Assembly (NCBI RefSeq): GCF_051020985.1
Contig: NW_027475148.1
Span: 372,001 to 436,000, forward strand
Origin: Nomia melanderi
Taxonomy: Eukaryota > Arthropoda > Insecta > Hymenoptera > Halictidae
DNA: 64,000 bases
Reading direction: 5' to 3'
The notes under the pieces are model-generated. The model was not told where the DNA came from, did no database searches, and saw only the letters and a program-made list of their open reading frames with translations. The first letter of the stretch is position 1, and each line of letters starts with the position of its first letter. Of the stretch, positions 11,621 to 24,043 are shown one piece after another. Both the position numbers and the translations under genes were made by a program.

Positions 11621-12350
11621 TTCGTTTATTGCGCTATCTCTAATAGCACCCGACATATCACCAGATATATATTGGATTTTTCACTGACCCTGAGTGTCCG
11701 GCCCCATGAGACGGTCGTTTTCTCGGCCCCTGGTGGTCCGAGGTCGTTCCCGCTGCACAGATTCATGCGCCAGGGCCTCCTGCAGATAATTCACTTTGGT
11801 TTATTGCGCTATCTCTAATAGCACCCGAGATATCACCAGATATATATTGGATTTTACCCTGACCCTGAGAGTCCGGCCCCATGAGACTGTGCTTTTCTCG
11901 GCCCCTGGTGGTCCGAGGTCGTTCCCTCTGCACAGATTCATGCGCCAGGGCCTCCTACAGACAATGCACTTTGATTTATTGCGCTATCTGTAATAGCACC
12001 CGAGATATCACCAGATCTATATTGGATTTTCCCCTGACCCTGAGTGTCCGGCCCCATGAGACTGTGGTTTTCTCGGCCCCTGGTGGTCCGGGGTCGTTCC
12101 CGTTGCACACATTCATGCGCCAGGGCCTCCTACCGACAATGCACTTTGATTTATTGCTCTATCTGTAATAGCACCCGAGATATCACCAGATATATATTGG
12201 ATTTTCCCCTGACCCTGAGTGTCCGGCCCCATGAGACTGCTGTTTTCTCGGCCCCTGGTGGTCCGAGGTCGTTCCCGCTGCACACATTCATGCGCCAGGG
12301 CCTCCTACAGACAATGCACTTTGATTTATTGCTCTATCTGAAATGGGACC

Positions 12351-15300
12351 CGAGATATCACCAGATATATATTGGATTTTTCCCTGACCCTGAGTGTCCG
12401 GCCCCATGAGACTGCGGTTTTCTCGGCCCCTGGTGGTCCGAGGTTGTTCCCGCTGCACAGATTCATGCGCCAGGGCCTCCTACAGACAATGCACTTTGAT
12501 ATATTGCTCTATCTGTAATAGCACCCGAGATATCACCAGATATATATTGGATTTTCCCCTGACCCTGAGTGTCCGGCCCCATGAGACTGTGGTTTTCTCG
12601 GCCCCTGGTGGTCCGAGGTCGTTCCCGCTGCACACATTCATGCGCCAGGGCCTCCTACAGACAATGCACTTTGATTTATTGCGCTATCTGTAATAGCACA
12701 CGAGATATCACCAGATATATATTGGATTTTCCCCTGACCCTGAGTGTCCGGCCCCTTGAGACTGTCGTTTTCTCGGCCCCTGGTGGTCCGGGGTCGTTCC
12801 CGTTGCACAGATTCATGCGCCAGGGCCTCCTGTAGATAATTCACCTTGGTTTATTGCGCTTTCTCTAATAGCACCCGAGATATCACCAGATATATATTGG
12901 ATTTTCCCCTGACCCTGAGTGTGCGGCACCATGAGACTGTAGTTTTCTCGGCCCCTGGTGGTCCTAGGTCGTTCCCGCTGCACACATTCATGCGCCAGGG
13001 CCTCCTGCAGACAATTCACTTTGTTTTATTGCGCTATCTCTAATAGCACCCGAGATATCACCAGATATATATTGGATTTTTCCCCGACCCTGAGTGTCCG
13101 GCCCCATGAGACGGTGGTTTTCTCGGCCGCTGGTGGTCCGAGGTCGTTCCCGCTGGCCAGATTCATGCGCCAGGGCCTCCTACAGACAATGCACTATGAT
13201 TTATTGCGCTATCTGTAATAGCACCCGAGATATCACCAGATCTATATTGGATTTTCCCCTGACCCTGAGTATCCGGCCCCATGAGACTGTGGTTTTCTCG
13301 GCCCCTGGTGGTCCGAGGTCGTTCGCGCTGCACAGCTTCAGGCGCCAGGGCCTCCTGCAGATGACTCACATTGGTTTATTGCGCTATCTCTAATAGCACC
13401 CGAGATATCACCAGATATATATTGGATTTTTCCCTGACCCTGAGTGTCCGGCCCCAAGAGACGGTGGTTTTCTCGGCCCCTGGTGGTCCGCGGTCGTTCC
13501 CGCTGCACAGATTCATGCGCCAGGGCCTCCTGCAGATAATTCCCTTTGGCTTATTGCGCTATCTTTAATAGCACCCGAGATATCACCAGATATATATTGG
13601 ATTTTCCCCTGACCCTGAGCGTCCGCCCCATGAGACTGTGGTTTTCTCGGCCCCTGGTGGTCCGAGGTCGTTCCCGCTGCACAGATTCATGCGCCAGGGC
13701 CTCCTACAGACAATGCACTTTGATTTATTGCGCTATCTGTAATAGCACCCGAGATATCACCAGATATATATTGGATTTTTCCCTGACCCTGAGTGTCCGG
13801 CCCCATGAGACTGTTGTTTTTTCGACCCCTGGAGGTCCGAGGTCGTTACCGTTGCACAGATTCATGCGCCAGGGCCTCCTGCAGATAATTCACTTTGGTT
13901 TATTGCGCTATCTCTAATAGCACCCGAGATATCAACAGATATATACTGGATTTTCCCCTGACCCTGAGTGTCCGGCCCCATGAGACTGTGGTTTTTTCGG
14001 CCCCTGGTGGTCCGAGGTCGTTCCCGCTGCACAGATTCATGCGCCAGGGCCTCCTGCAGAGAATTCACTTTGGTTTATTGCGCTATCTCTAATAGCACCC
14101 GAGATATCACCAGATATAAACTGGATTTTCCCCTGACCCTGAGTGTCCGGCCCCATGAGACTGTGGTTTTCTCGGCCCCTGGTGGTCCGAGGTCGTTGCC
14201 GCTTCACAGATTCATGCGCCAGGGCCTCCTACAGACAATGCACTTTGACTTATTGCGCTATCTGTAATAGCACCCGAGATATCACCAGATATATATTGGA
14301 TTTTTCCCTGACCCTGAGTGTCCGGCCCCATGAGACGGTGGTTTTCTCGGCCCCTGGTGGTCCGAGGTCGTTCCCGCTGCACAGATTCATGCGCCAGGGC
14401 CTCCTGCAGATAATTCACTTTGGTTTATTGCGCTATCTCGAAGAGCGCCCGGGATATCAACAGATATATATTGGATTTTTCCCTGACCCTGAGTGTCCGG
14501 CCCCATGAGACTGCGGTTTTCTCGGCTCCTGGTGGTCCGAGGTCGTTCCCGCTGCACACATTCATGCGCCAGGGCCTCCTGCAGATAATTCACTATGGTT
14601 TATTGCGCTATCTCTAATAGCACCCGAGATATCACCAGATATATATTGGATTTTCCCCTGACCCTGAGTGTCCGGCCCCATGAGACTGTGGTTTTCTCGG
14701 CCCCTGGTGGTCCGAGGTCGTTCCCGCTGCCCAGCTTCAGGCGCCAGGGCCTCCTGCAGATAACTCACTTTGGTTTATTGCGCTATCTCTAATAGCACCC
14801 AAGATATCACCAGATATATATTGGATTTTTCCCTGACCCTGAGTGTCCGGCCCCATGAGACGGTTGTTGTCTCGGCCCCTGGTGGTCCGAGGTCGTTCCC
14901 GCTGCACAGATTCTTGCGCCAGGGCCTCCTGCAGATAATTCACTTTGGTTTATTACGCTATCTCTAATAGCACCCAAGATATCACCAGATATATATTGGA
15001 TTTTTCCCTGACCCTGAGTGTCCGGCCCCATGAGACTGTGGATTTTTCGGCCCCTGGTGGTCCGAGGTCGTTCCCGTTGCACAGATTCATGCGACAGGGC
15101 CTCCTGCAGATAATTCCCTTTGGTTTATTGCGCTATATCTAATAGCACCCAAGATATCACCAGATATATATTGGATTTTTCCCTGACCCTGAGTGTCCGG
15201 CCCCATGAGACTGTGGTTTCCTCGGCCCCTGGTGGTCTGAGGTGGTTCCCGCTGCACAGATTCATGCGCCAGGGCCTCCTACAGACAATGCACTTTGATT

Positions 15301-16456
15301 TATTTCGCTATCTGTAATAGGACCGGAGATATCACCAGATATATATTGGATTTTCCCCAGACCCTGAGTGTCCGGCCGCATGAGACTGTAGTTTTATCGG
15401 CCCCTGGTGGTCCGAGGTCGTTCCCGCTGCACAGATTCATGCGCCAGTGCCTCCTACAGATAATGCACTTTGATTTATTGCGCTATCTGTAATAGCACCC
15501 AAGATATCACCAGATAAATATTGGATTTTCCCCTGACCCTGAGTGTCCGGCCCCATGAGACGGTGGTTTTCTCGGCCCCTGATGGTCCGAGGTCGTTCCC
15601 GCTGTCCACATTTATGCGCCAGGGCCTCCTACAGACAATGGAATTTGATTTATTGCGCTATCTGTAATAGCACCCGAGATATCACCAGATATATATTGGA
15701 TTTTTCCCTGACCCTGAGTGTCCGGCCCCATGAGACGGTGGTTTTCTCGGCCCCTGGTGGTCCGAGGTCGTTCCCGCTGCACAGATTCATGCGCCAGGGC
15801 CTCCTGCAGATAATTCACTTTGGTTTATTGCGCAATCTCTAATAGCGCCCGAGATATCAACAGATGTATATTGGATTTTTCCCTGACCCTGAGTGTCCGG
15901 CCCCATGAGACTGCGGTTTTCTCGGCCCCTGGTGGTCCGAGGTCGTTCCCGCTGCACACATTCATGCGCCAGGGCCTCCTGCAGATAATTCACTATGGTT
16001 TATTGCGCTATCTCTAATAGCACCCGAGATATCACCAGATATATATTGGATTTTGCCCTGACCCTGAGTGTCCGGCCCCATGAGACTGTGGTTTTCTCGG
16101 CCCCTGGTGGTCCGAGGTTGTTCCCGCTGCACAGATTCATGCGCCAGGGCCTCCTACAGACAATGCACTTTGATTTATTGCTCTATCTGTAATAGCACCC
16201 GAGATATCACCAGATATATATTGGATTTTCCCCTGACCCTGATTGTCCGGCCCCATGAGACTGTGGTTTTCTCGGCCCCTGGTGGTCCGAGGTCGTTCCC
16301 GCTGCACAGATTCATGCGCCAGGGCCTCCTACAGACAATGCACTTTGATTTATTGCGCTATCTGTAATAGCACCCGAGATATCACCAGATATATATTGGA
16401 TTTTTCCCTGACCCTGAGTGTCCGGCCCCATGAGACGGTGGATGTCTCGGCCCCTG
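12351..16456 (+). repeat. Long segment 'E', copy 1 (about 23 monomers)
   Basis: Collinear with 18300-21705 at offset 5949 (34x175-1). The -1 reflects a 1-bp shorter monomer lying between the two copies' equivalent points. Landmarks: CACACATTCATG monomers, GTGTGCGGCACC at about 12921, CCGCTGGTGG / CTGGCCAG at about 13127-13157, CTTCAGGCGCC at about 13337 and the 1-bp deletion GTCCGCCCC at about 13624. This copy retains four monomers missing from the other: three around 13.86-14.39 kb and one around 15.3 kb. Confidence 0.88.
13570..13743 (+). repeat. 174-bp monomer with 1-bp deletion (GTCCGCCCC)
   Basis: One G is missing from GTCCGGCCCC at about 13624. The same shortened monomer is present at about 19574 in the second E copy, so the deletion predates that duplication. 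Confidence 0.85.
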
Positions 16457-16462
16457 GTGGTC

Positions 16463-17337
16463 CGAGGTCGTTCCCGTTGCACAGATTCATGCGCCAGGGC
16501 CTCCTGCAGATAATTCACTTTGGTTTATTGCGCTATCTCTAATAGCACCCGAGATATCACCAGATATATATTGGATTTTTCACTGACCCTGAGCGTCCTG
16601 CCCCATGAGACGGTCGTTTTCTCGGCCCCTGGTGGTCCGAGAAGGTTCCCGCTGAACAGGTTCATGCGCCAGGGCCTCCTACAGACAATGCACTATGATT
16701 TATTGCCCTATCTGTAATAGCACCCGAGATATCACCAGATCTATATTGGATTTTCCCCTGACCCTGAGTATCCGGCCCCATGAGACTGTGGTTTTCTCGG
16801 CCCCTGGTGGTCCGGGGTCGTTCCCGTTGCACAGATTCATGCGCCAGGGCCTCCTGCAGATAATTCACTTTGGTTTATTGCGCTATCTCTAATAGCACCC
16901 GAGATATCACCAGATATATATTGGATTTTTCACTGACCCTGAGCGTCCGGCCCCATGAGACGGTCGTTTTCTCGGCCCCTGGTGGTCCGAGAACGTTGCC
17001 GCTGAACAGGTTCATGCGCCAGCGTCTCCTACAGACAATGCACTTTGATTTATTGCGCTATCTGTAATAGCACCCGAGATATCACCAGGTATATATTGGA
17101 TTTTTCACTGACCCTGAGTGTCCTGCCCCATGAGACGGTGGTTTTCTCGGCCCGTGGTGTTCCGAGGTCGTTCCCGCTTCACAGATTCATGCGCCAGGGC
17201 CTCCTACAGACAATGCACTTTGATTTATTGCGCTATCTCTAATAGCACCCGAGATATCACCAGATATATATTGGATTTTCCCCTGACCCTGAGTGTCCGG
17301 CCCCATGAGACTGTGCTTTTCTCGGCCCCTGGTGGTC
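16463..17337 (+). repeat. 5-mer higher-order unit, copy 1 (875 bp)
   Basis: Five monomers marked by GAGCGTCCTGCCCC with TCCGAGAAGG at about 16594-16640, a BglII-type AGATCT head with GAGTATCCGG at about 16738-16772, TCCGAGAACGTTGCC with CAGCGTCTCC at about 16987-17030, and CCAGGTATATATTGG with CCCGTGGTGTTCC at about 17085-17160. Repeated at +875. Confidence 0.9.
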
Positions 17338-18220
17338 CTAGGTCGTTCCCGTTGCACAGATTCATGCGCCAGGGCCTCCTGCAGATAATTCACTTTGGTT
17401 TATTGCGCTATCTCTAATAGCACCCGAGATATCACCAGATATATATTGGATTTTTCACTGACCCTGAGCGTCCTGCCCCATGAGACGGTCGTTTTCTCGG
17501 CCCCTGGTGGTCCGAGAAGGTTCCCGCTGAACAGGTTCATGCGCCAGGGCCTCCTACAGACAATGCACTATGATTTATTGCGCTATCTGTAATAGCACCC
17601 GAGATATCACCAGATCTATATTGGATTTTCCCCTGACCCTGAGTATCCGGCCCCATGAGACTGTGGTTTTCTCGGCCCCTGGTGGTCCGGGGTCGTTCCC
17701 ATTGCACAGATTCATGCGCCAGGGCCTCCTGCAGATAATTCACTTTGGTTTATTGCGCTATCTCTAATAGCACCCGAGATATCACCAGATATATATTGGA
17801 TTTTTCACTGACCCTGAGCGTCCGGCCCCATGAGACGGTCGTTTTCTCGGCCCCTGGTGGTCCGAGAACGTTGCCGCTGAACAGGTTCATGCGCCAGCGT
17901 CTCCTACAGACAATGCACTTTGATTTATTGCGCTATCTGTAATAGCACCCGAGATATCACCAGGTATATATTGGATTTTTCACTGACCCTGAGTGTCCTG
18001 CCCCATGAGACGGTGGTTTTCTCGGCCCGTGGTGTTCCGAGGTCGTTCCCGCTTCACAGATTCATGCGCCAGGGCCTCCTACAGACAATGCACTTTGATT
18101 TATTGCGCTATCTCTAATAGCACCCGAGATATCACCAGATATATATTGGATTTTCCCCTGACCCTGAGTGTCCGGCCCCATGAGACTGTGCTTTTCTCGG
18201 CCCCTGGTGGTCCTAGGTCG
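17338..18220 (+). repeat. 5-mer higher-order unit, copy 2 (875 bp)
   Basis: Direct tandem copy of 16463-17337. Differences I noticed are TTGCCC to TTGCGC (about 16712 versus 17587) and CCCGTTGC to CCCATTGC (about 16825 versus 17700). At its right end CTGCACTGATGCATGCG replaces the copy 1 equivalent, marking the next junction. Confidence 0.9.
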
Positions 18221-18299
18221 TTCCCGCTGCACTGATGCATGCGCCAGGGCCTCCTGCAGATAATTCCCTTTGGCTTATTGCGCTATCTCTAATAGCGCC

Positions 18300-21200
18300 C
18301 GAGATATCACCAGATATATATTGGATTTTTCCCTGACCCTGAGTGTCCGGCCCCATGAGACTACGGTTTTCTCGGCCCCTGGTGGTCCGAGGTTGTTCCC
18401 GCTGCACAGATTCATGCGCCAGGGCCTCCTACAGACAATGCACTTTGATATGTTGCTCTAGCTGTAATAGCACCCGAGATATCACCAGATATATATTGGA
18501 TTTTCCCCTGACCCTGAGTGTCCGGCCCCATGAGACTGTGGTTTTCTCGGCCCCTGGTGGTCCGAGGTCGTTCCCGCTGCACACATTCATGCGCCAGGGC
18601 CTCCTACAGACAATGCACTTTGATTTATTGCGCTATCTGTAATAGCACACGAGATATCACCAGATATATATTGGATTTTCCCCTGACCCTGAGTGTCCGG
18701 CCCCTTGAGACTGTCGTTTTCTCGGCCCCTGGTGGTCCGGGGTCGTTCCCGTTGCACAGATTCATGCGCCAGGGCCTCCTGTAGATAATTCACCTTGGTT
18801 TATTGCGCTTTCTCTAATAGCACCCGAGATATCACCAGATATATATTGGATTTTCCCCTGACCCTGAGTGTGCGGCACCATGAGACTGTAGTTTTCTCGG
18901 CCCCTGGTGGTCCTAGGTCGTTCCCGCTGCACACATTCATGCGCCAGGGCCTCCTGCAGACAATTCACTTTGTTTTATTGCGCTATCTCTAATAGCACCC
19001 GAGATATCACCAGATATATATTGGATTTTTCCCCGACCCTGAGTGTCCGGCCCCATGAGACGGTGGTTTTCTCGGCCGCTGGTGGTCCGAGGTCGTTCCC
19101 GCTGGCCAGATTCATGCGCCAGGGCCTCCTACAGACAATGCACTATGATTTATTGCGCTATCTGTAATAGCACCCGAGATATCACCAGATCTATATTGGA
19201 TTTTCCCCTGACCCTGAGTATCCGGCCCCATGAGACTGTGGTTTTCTCGGCCCCTGGTGGTCCGAGGTCGTTCGCGCTGCACAGCTTCAGGCGCCAGGGC
19301 CTCCTGCAGATGACTCACATTGGTTTATTGCGCTATCTCTAATAGCACCCGAGATATCACCAGATATATATTGGATTTTTCCCTGACCCTGAGTGTCCGG
19401 CCCCAAGAGACGGTGGTTTTCTCGGCCCCTGGTGGTCCCCGGTCGTTCCCGCTGCACAGATTCATGCGCCAGGGCCTCCTGCAGATAATTCCCTTTGGCT
19501 TATTGCGCTATCTTTAATAGCACCCGAGATATCACCAGATATATATTGGATTTTCCCCTGACCCTGAGTGTCCGCCCCATGAGACTGTGGTTTTCTCGGC
19601 CCCTGGTGGTCCGAGGTCGTTCCCGCTGCACAGATTCATGCGCCAGGGCCTCCTACAGACAATGCACTTTGATTTATTGCGCTATCTGTAATAGCACCCG
19701 AGATATCACCAGATATATATTGGATTTTTCCCTGACCCTGAGTGTCCGGCCCCATGAGACGGTGGTTTTCTCGGCCCCTGGTGGTCCGAGGTCGTTCCCG
19801 CTGCACAGATTCATGCGCCAGGGCCTCCTGCAGATAATTCACTTTGGTTTATTGCGCTATCTCGAATAGCGCCCGGGATATCAACAGATATATATTGGAT
19901 TTTTCCCTGACCCTGAGTGTCCGGCCCCATGAGACTGCGGTTTTCTCGGCTCCTGGTGGTCCGAGGTCGTTCCCGCTGCACACATTCATGCGCCAGGGCC
20001 TCCTGCAGATAATTCACTATGGTTTATTGCGCTATCTCTAATAGCACCCGAGATATCACCAGATATATATTGGATTTTCCCCTGACCCTGAGTGTCCGGC
20101 CCCATGAGACTGTGGTTTTCTCGGCCCCTGGTGGTCCGAGGTCGTTCCCGCTGCCCAGCTTCAGGCGCCAGGGCCTCCTGCAGATAACTCACTTTGGTTT
20201 ATTGCGCTATCTCTAATAGCACCCAAGATATCACCAGATATATATCGGATTTTTCCCTGACCCTGAGTGTCCGGCCCCATGAGACGGTTGTTGTCTCGGC
20301 CCCTGGTGGTCCGAGGTCGTTCCCGCTGCACAGATTCTTGCGCCAGGGCCTCCTGCAGATAATTCACTTTGGTTTATTACGCTATCTCTAATAGCACCCA
20401 AGATATCACCAGATATATATTGGATTTTTCCCTGACCCTGAGTGTCCGGCCCCATGAGACTGTGGATTTTTCGGCCCCTGGTGGTCCGAGGTCGTTCCCG
20501 TTGCACAGATTCATGCGACAGGGCCTCCTGCAGATAATTCCCTTTGGTTTATTGCGCTATATCTAATAGCACCCAAGATATCACCAGATATATATTGGAT
20601 TTTTCCCTGACCCTGAGTGTCCGGCCCCATGAGACTGTGGTTTCCTCGGCCCCTGGTGGTCCGAGGTCGTTCCCGCTGCACAGATTCATGCGCCAGTGCC
20701 TCCTACAGATAATGCACTTTGATTTATTGCGCTATCTGTAATAGCACCCAAGATATCACCAGATAAATATTGGATTTTCCCCTGACCCTGAGTGTCCGGC
20801 CCCATGAGACGGTGGTTTTCTCGGCCCCTGATGGTCCGAGGTCGTTCCCGCTGTCCACATTTATGCGCCAGGGCCTCCTACAGACAATGGAATTTGATTT
20901 ATTGCGCTATCTGTAATAGCACCCGAGATATCACCAGATATATATTGGATTTTTCCCTGACCCTGAGTGTCCGGCCCCATGAGACGGTGGTTTTCTCGGC
21001 CCCTGGTGGTCCGAGGTCGTTCCCGCTGCACAGATTCATGCGCCAGGGCCTCCTGCAGATAATTCACTTTGGTTTATTGCGCAATCTCTAAGAGCGCCCG
21101 AGATATCAACAGATGTATATTGGATTTTTCCCTGACCCTGAGTGTCCGGCCCCATGAGACTGCGGTTTTCTCGGCCCCTGGTGGTCCGAGGTCGTTCCCG

Positions 21201-21705
21201 CTGCACACATTCATGCGCCAGGGCCTCCTGCAGATAATTCACTATGGTTTATTGCGCTATCTCTAATAGCACCCGAGATATCACCAGATATATATTGGAT
21301 TTTGCCCTGACCCTGAGTGACCGGCCCCATGAGACTGTGGTTTTCTCGGCCCCTGGTGGTCCGAGGTTGTTCCCGCTGCACAGATTCATGCGCCAGGGCC
21401 TCCTACAGACAATGCACTTTGATTTATTGCTCTATCTGTAATAGCACCCGAGATATCACCAGATATATATTGGATTTTCCCCTGACCCTGATTGTCCGGC
21501 CCCATGAGACTGTGGTTTTCTCGGCCCCTGGTGGTCCGAGGTCGTTCCCGCTGCACAGATTCATGCGCCAGGGCCTCCTACAGACAATGCACTTTGATTT
21601 ATTGCGCTATCTGTAATAGCACCCGAGATATCACCAGATATATATTGGATTTTTCCCTGACCCTGAGTGTCCGGCCCCATGAGACGGTGGATGTCTCGGC
21701 CCCTG
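18300..21705 (+). repeat. Long segment 'E', copy 2 (about 19.5 monomers)
   Basis: Collinear with 12351-16456. The offset falls from 5949 to 5424 after about 19.8 kb (three monomers fewer) and to 5249 after about 20.64 kb (one fewer). At the second step the monomer at 20569-20742 joins the left half of the copy 1 monomer near 15145 to the right half of the one near 15320, as expected for an unequal-exchange deletion. The sharing ends where CTGATGGTCCGAGATCG begins (about 21704). Confidence 0.88.
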
Positions 21706-24043
21706 ATGGTCCGAGATCGTTCCCGCTGCACAGATTCATGCGCCAGGGCCTCCTGCAGACAATTCACTTTGGTTTATTGCGCTATCTCTAATAGCACCCG
21801 AGATATCACCAGATATATATTGGATTTTTCCCCGACCCTGAGTGTCCGGCCCCATGAGACGGTAGGTTTTCTCGGCCGCTGGTGGCCCGAGGTCGTTCCC
21901 GCTGGCCAGATTCATGCGCCAGGGCCTCCTACAGACAATGCACTATGATTTATTGCGCTATCTGTAATAGCACCCGAGATATCACCAGATCTATATTGGA
22001 TTTTCCCCTGACCCTGAGTATCCGGCCCCATGAGACTGTGGTTTTCTCGGCCCCTGGTGGTCCGAGGTCGTTCCCGTTGCACAGATTCATGCGCCAGGGC
22101 CTCCTGCAGATAATTCACTTTGGTTTATTGCGCTATCTGTAATAGCACCCGAGATATCACCAGGTATATATTGGATTTTTCACTGACCCTGAGTGTCCTG
22201 CCCCATGAGACGGTGGTTTTCTCGGCCCCTGGTGTTCCGAGGTCGTTCCCGCTGCACAGATTCATGCGCCAGGGCCTCCTACAGACAATGCACTTTGATT
22301 TATTGCGCTATCTCTAATAGCACCCGAGATATCACCAGATCTATATTGGATTTCCCCCTGACCCTGAGTATCCGGCCCCATGAGACTGTGGTTTCTCGGC
22401 CCCTGGTGGTCCTAGGTCGTTCCCGCTGCACTGATGCATGCGCCAGGGCCTCCTGCAGATAATTCCCTTTGGCTTATTGCGCTATCTCTAATAGCGCCCG
22501 AGATATCACCAGATATATATTGGATTTTTCCCTGACCCTGAGTGTCCGGCCCCATGAGACTGCGGTTTTCTCGGCCCCTGGTGGTCGGAGGTTGTTCCCG
22601 CTGCACAGATTCATGCGCCAGGGCCGCCTACAGACAATGCACTTTGATTTATTGCTCTATCTGTAATAGCACCCGAGATATCACCAGATATATATTGGAT
22701 TTTCCCCTGACCCTGAGTGTCCGGCCCCATGAGACTGTGGTTTTCTCGGCCCCTGGTGGTCCGAGGTCGTTCCCGCTGCACAGATTCATGCGCCAGGGCC
22801 TCCTACAGACAATGCACTTTGATTTATTGCGCTATCTGTAATAGCACCCGAGATATCACCAGATATATATTGGATTTTCCCCTGACACTGAGTGTCCGGC
22901 CCCTTGAGACTGTCGTTTTCTCGGCCCCTGGTGGTCCGGGGTCGTTCCCGTTGCACAGATTCATGCGCCAGGGCCTCCTGCAGATAATTCACCTTGGTTT
23001 ATTGCGCTATCTCTAATAGCACCCGAGATATCACCAGATATATATTGGATTTGCCCCTGACCCTGAGTGTGCGGCACCATGTGACTGTAGTTTTCTCGGC
23101 CCCTGGTGGTCCTAGGTCGTTCCCGCTGCACAGATTCATGCGCCAGGGCCTCCTACAGACAATGCACTTTGATTTATTGCTCTATCTGTAATAGCACCCG
23201 AGATATCACCAGATATATATTGGATTTTCCCCTGACCCTGAGTGTCCGGCCCCATGAGACGGTCGTTTTCTCGGCCCCTGGTGGTCCGAGGTCGTTCCCG
23301 CTGCACAGATTCATGCGCCAGGGCCTCCTGCAGATAATTCACTTTCGTTTATTGCGCTATCTCTGATAGCACCCGAGATATCACCAGATATATATTGGAT
23401 TTTCCCCTGACCCTGAGTGTCCGGCCCCATGAGACTGTGGTTTTTTCGGCCCCTGGTGGTCCGAGGTCGTTCCCGCTGCACAGATTCATGCGCCAGGGCC
23501 TCCTGCAGAGAATTCACTTTGGTTTATTGCGCTATCTCTAATAGCACCCGAGATATCACCAGATATAAACTGGATTTTCCCCTGACCCTGAGTGTCCGGC
23601 CCCATGAGACTGTGGTTTTCTCGGCCCCTGGTGGTCCGAGGTCGTTGCCGCTTCACAGATTCATGCGCCAGGGCCTCCTACAGACAATGCACTTTGACTT
23701 ATTGCGCTATCTGTAATAGCACCCGAGATATCACCAGATATATATTGGATTTTTCCCTGACCCTGAGTGTCCGGCCCCATGAGACGGTGGTTTTCTCGGC
23801 CCCTGGTGGTCCGAGGTCGTTCCCGCTGCACAGATTCATGCGCCAGGGCCTCCTGCAGATAATTCACTTTGGTTTATTGCGCTATCTCGAATAGCGCCCG
23901 GGATATCAACAGATATATATTGGATTTTTCCCTGACCCTGAGTGTCCGGCCCCATGAGACTGCGGTTTTCTCGGCTCCTGGTGGTCCGAGGTCGTTCCCG
24001 CTGCACACATTCATGCGCCAGGGCCTCCTGCAGATAATTCACT
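21244..24043 (+). repeat. 16-mer family 'F', copy 1 (2800 bp)
   Basis: Sixteen monomers followed directly by a 17-monomer copy. Landmarks: GAGTGACCGG at about 21315, CTGATTGTCCGG at about 21488, GACGGTGGATGTCTCGG with CTGATGG at about 21683, a 1-bp insertion GACGGTAGG at about 21860, a 1-bp deletion GTGGTTTCTCGG at about 22390, CACTGATGCATG at about 22430, GGTCGGAGG at about 22584, CACCATGTGACTG at about 23066 and GATATAAACTGG at about 23563. It overlaps the end of E copy 2. Confidence 0.88.

Larger units (their letters stand above)
9171..12145 (+). repeat. 15-mer unit, copy 2, expanded to 17 monomers (2975 bp)
   Basis: Begins exactly where copy 1 ends. The offset to copy 1 is 2625 at the start, 2800 after about 9.98 kb and 2975 after about 11.45 kb, so two single-monomer duplications sit inside it (see separate entries). 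Scattered point differences from copy 1 are visible, for example TGAGT to TGACT near 9418 and GGTTCG to GGTCCG near 9461. Relatedness to copy 1 ends near 12.08-12.15 kb. Confidence 0.9.
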
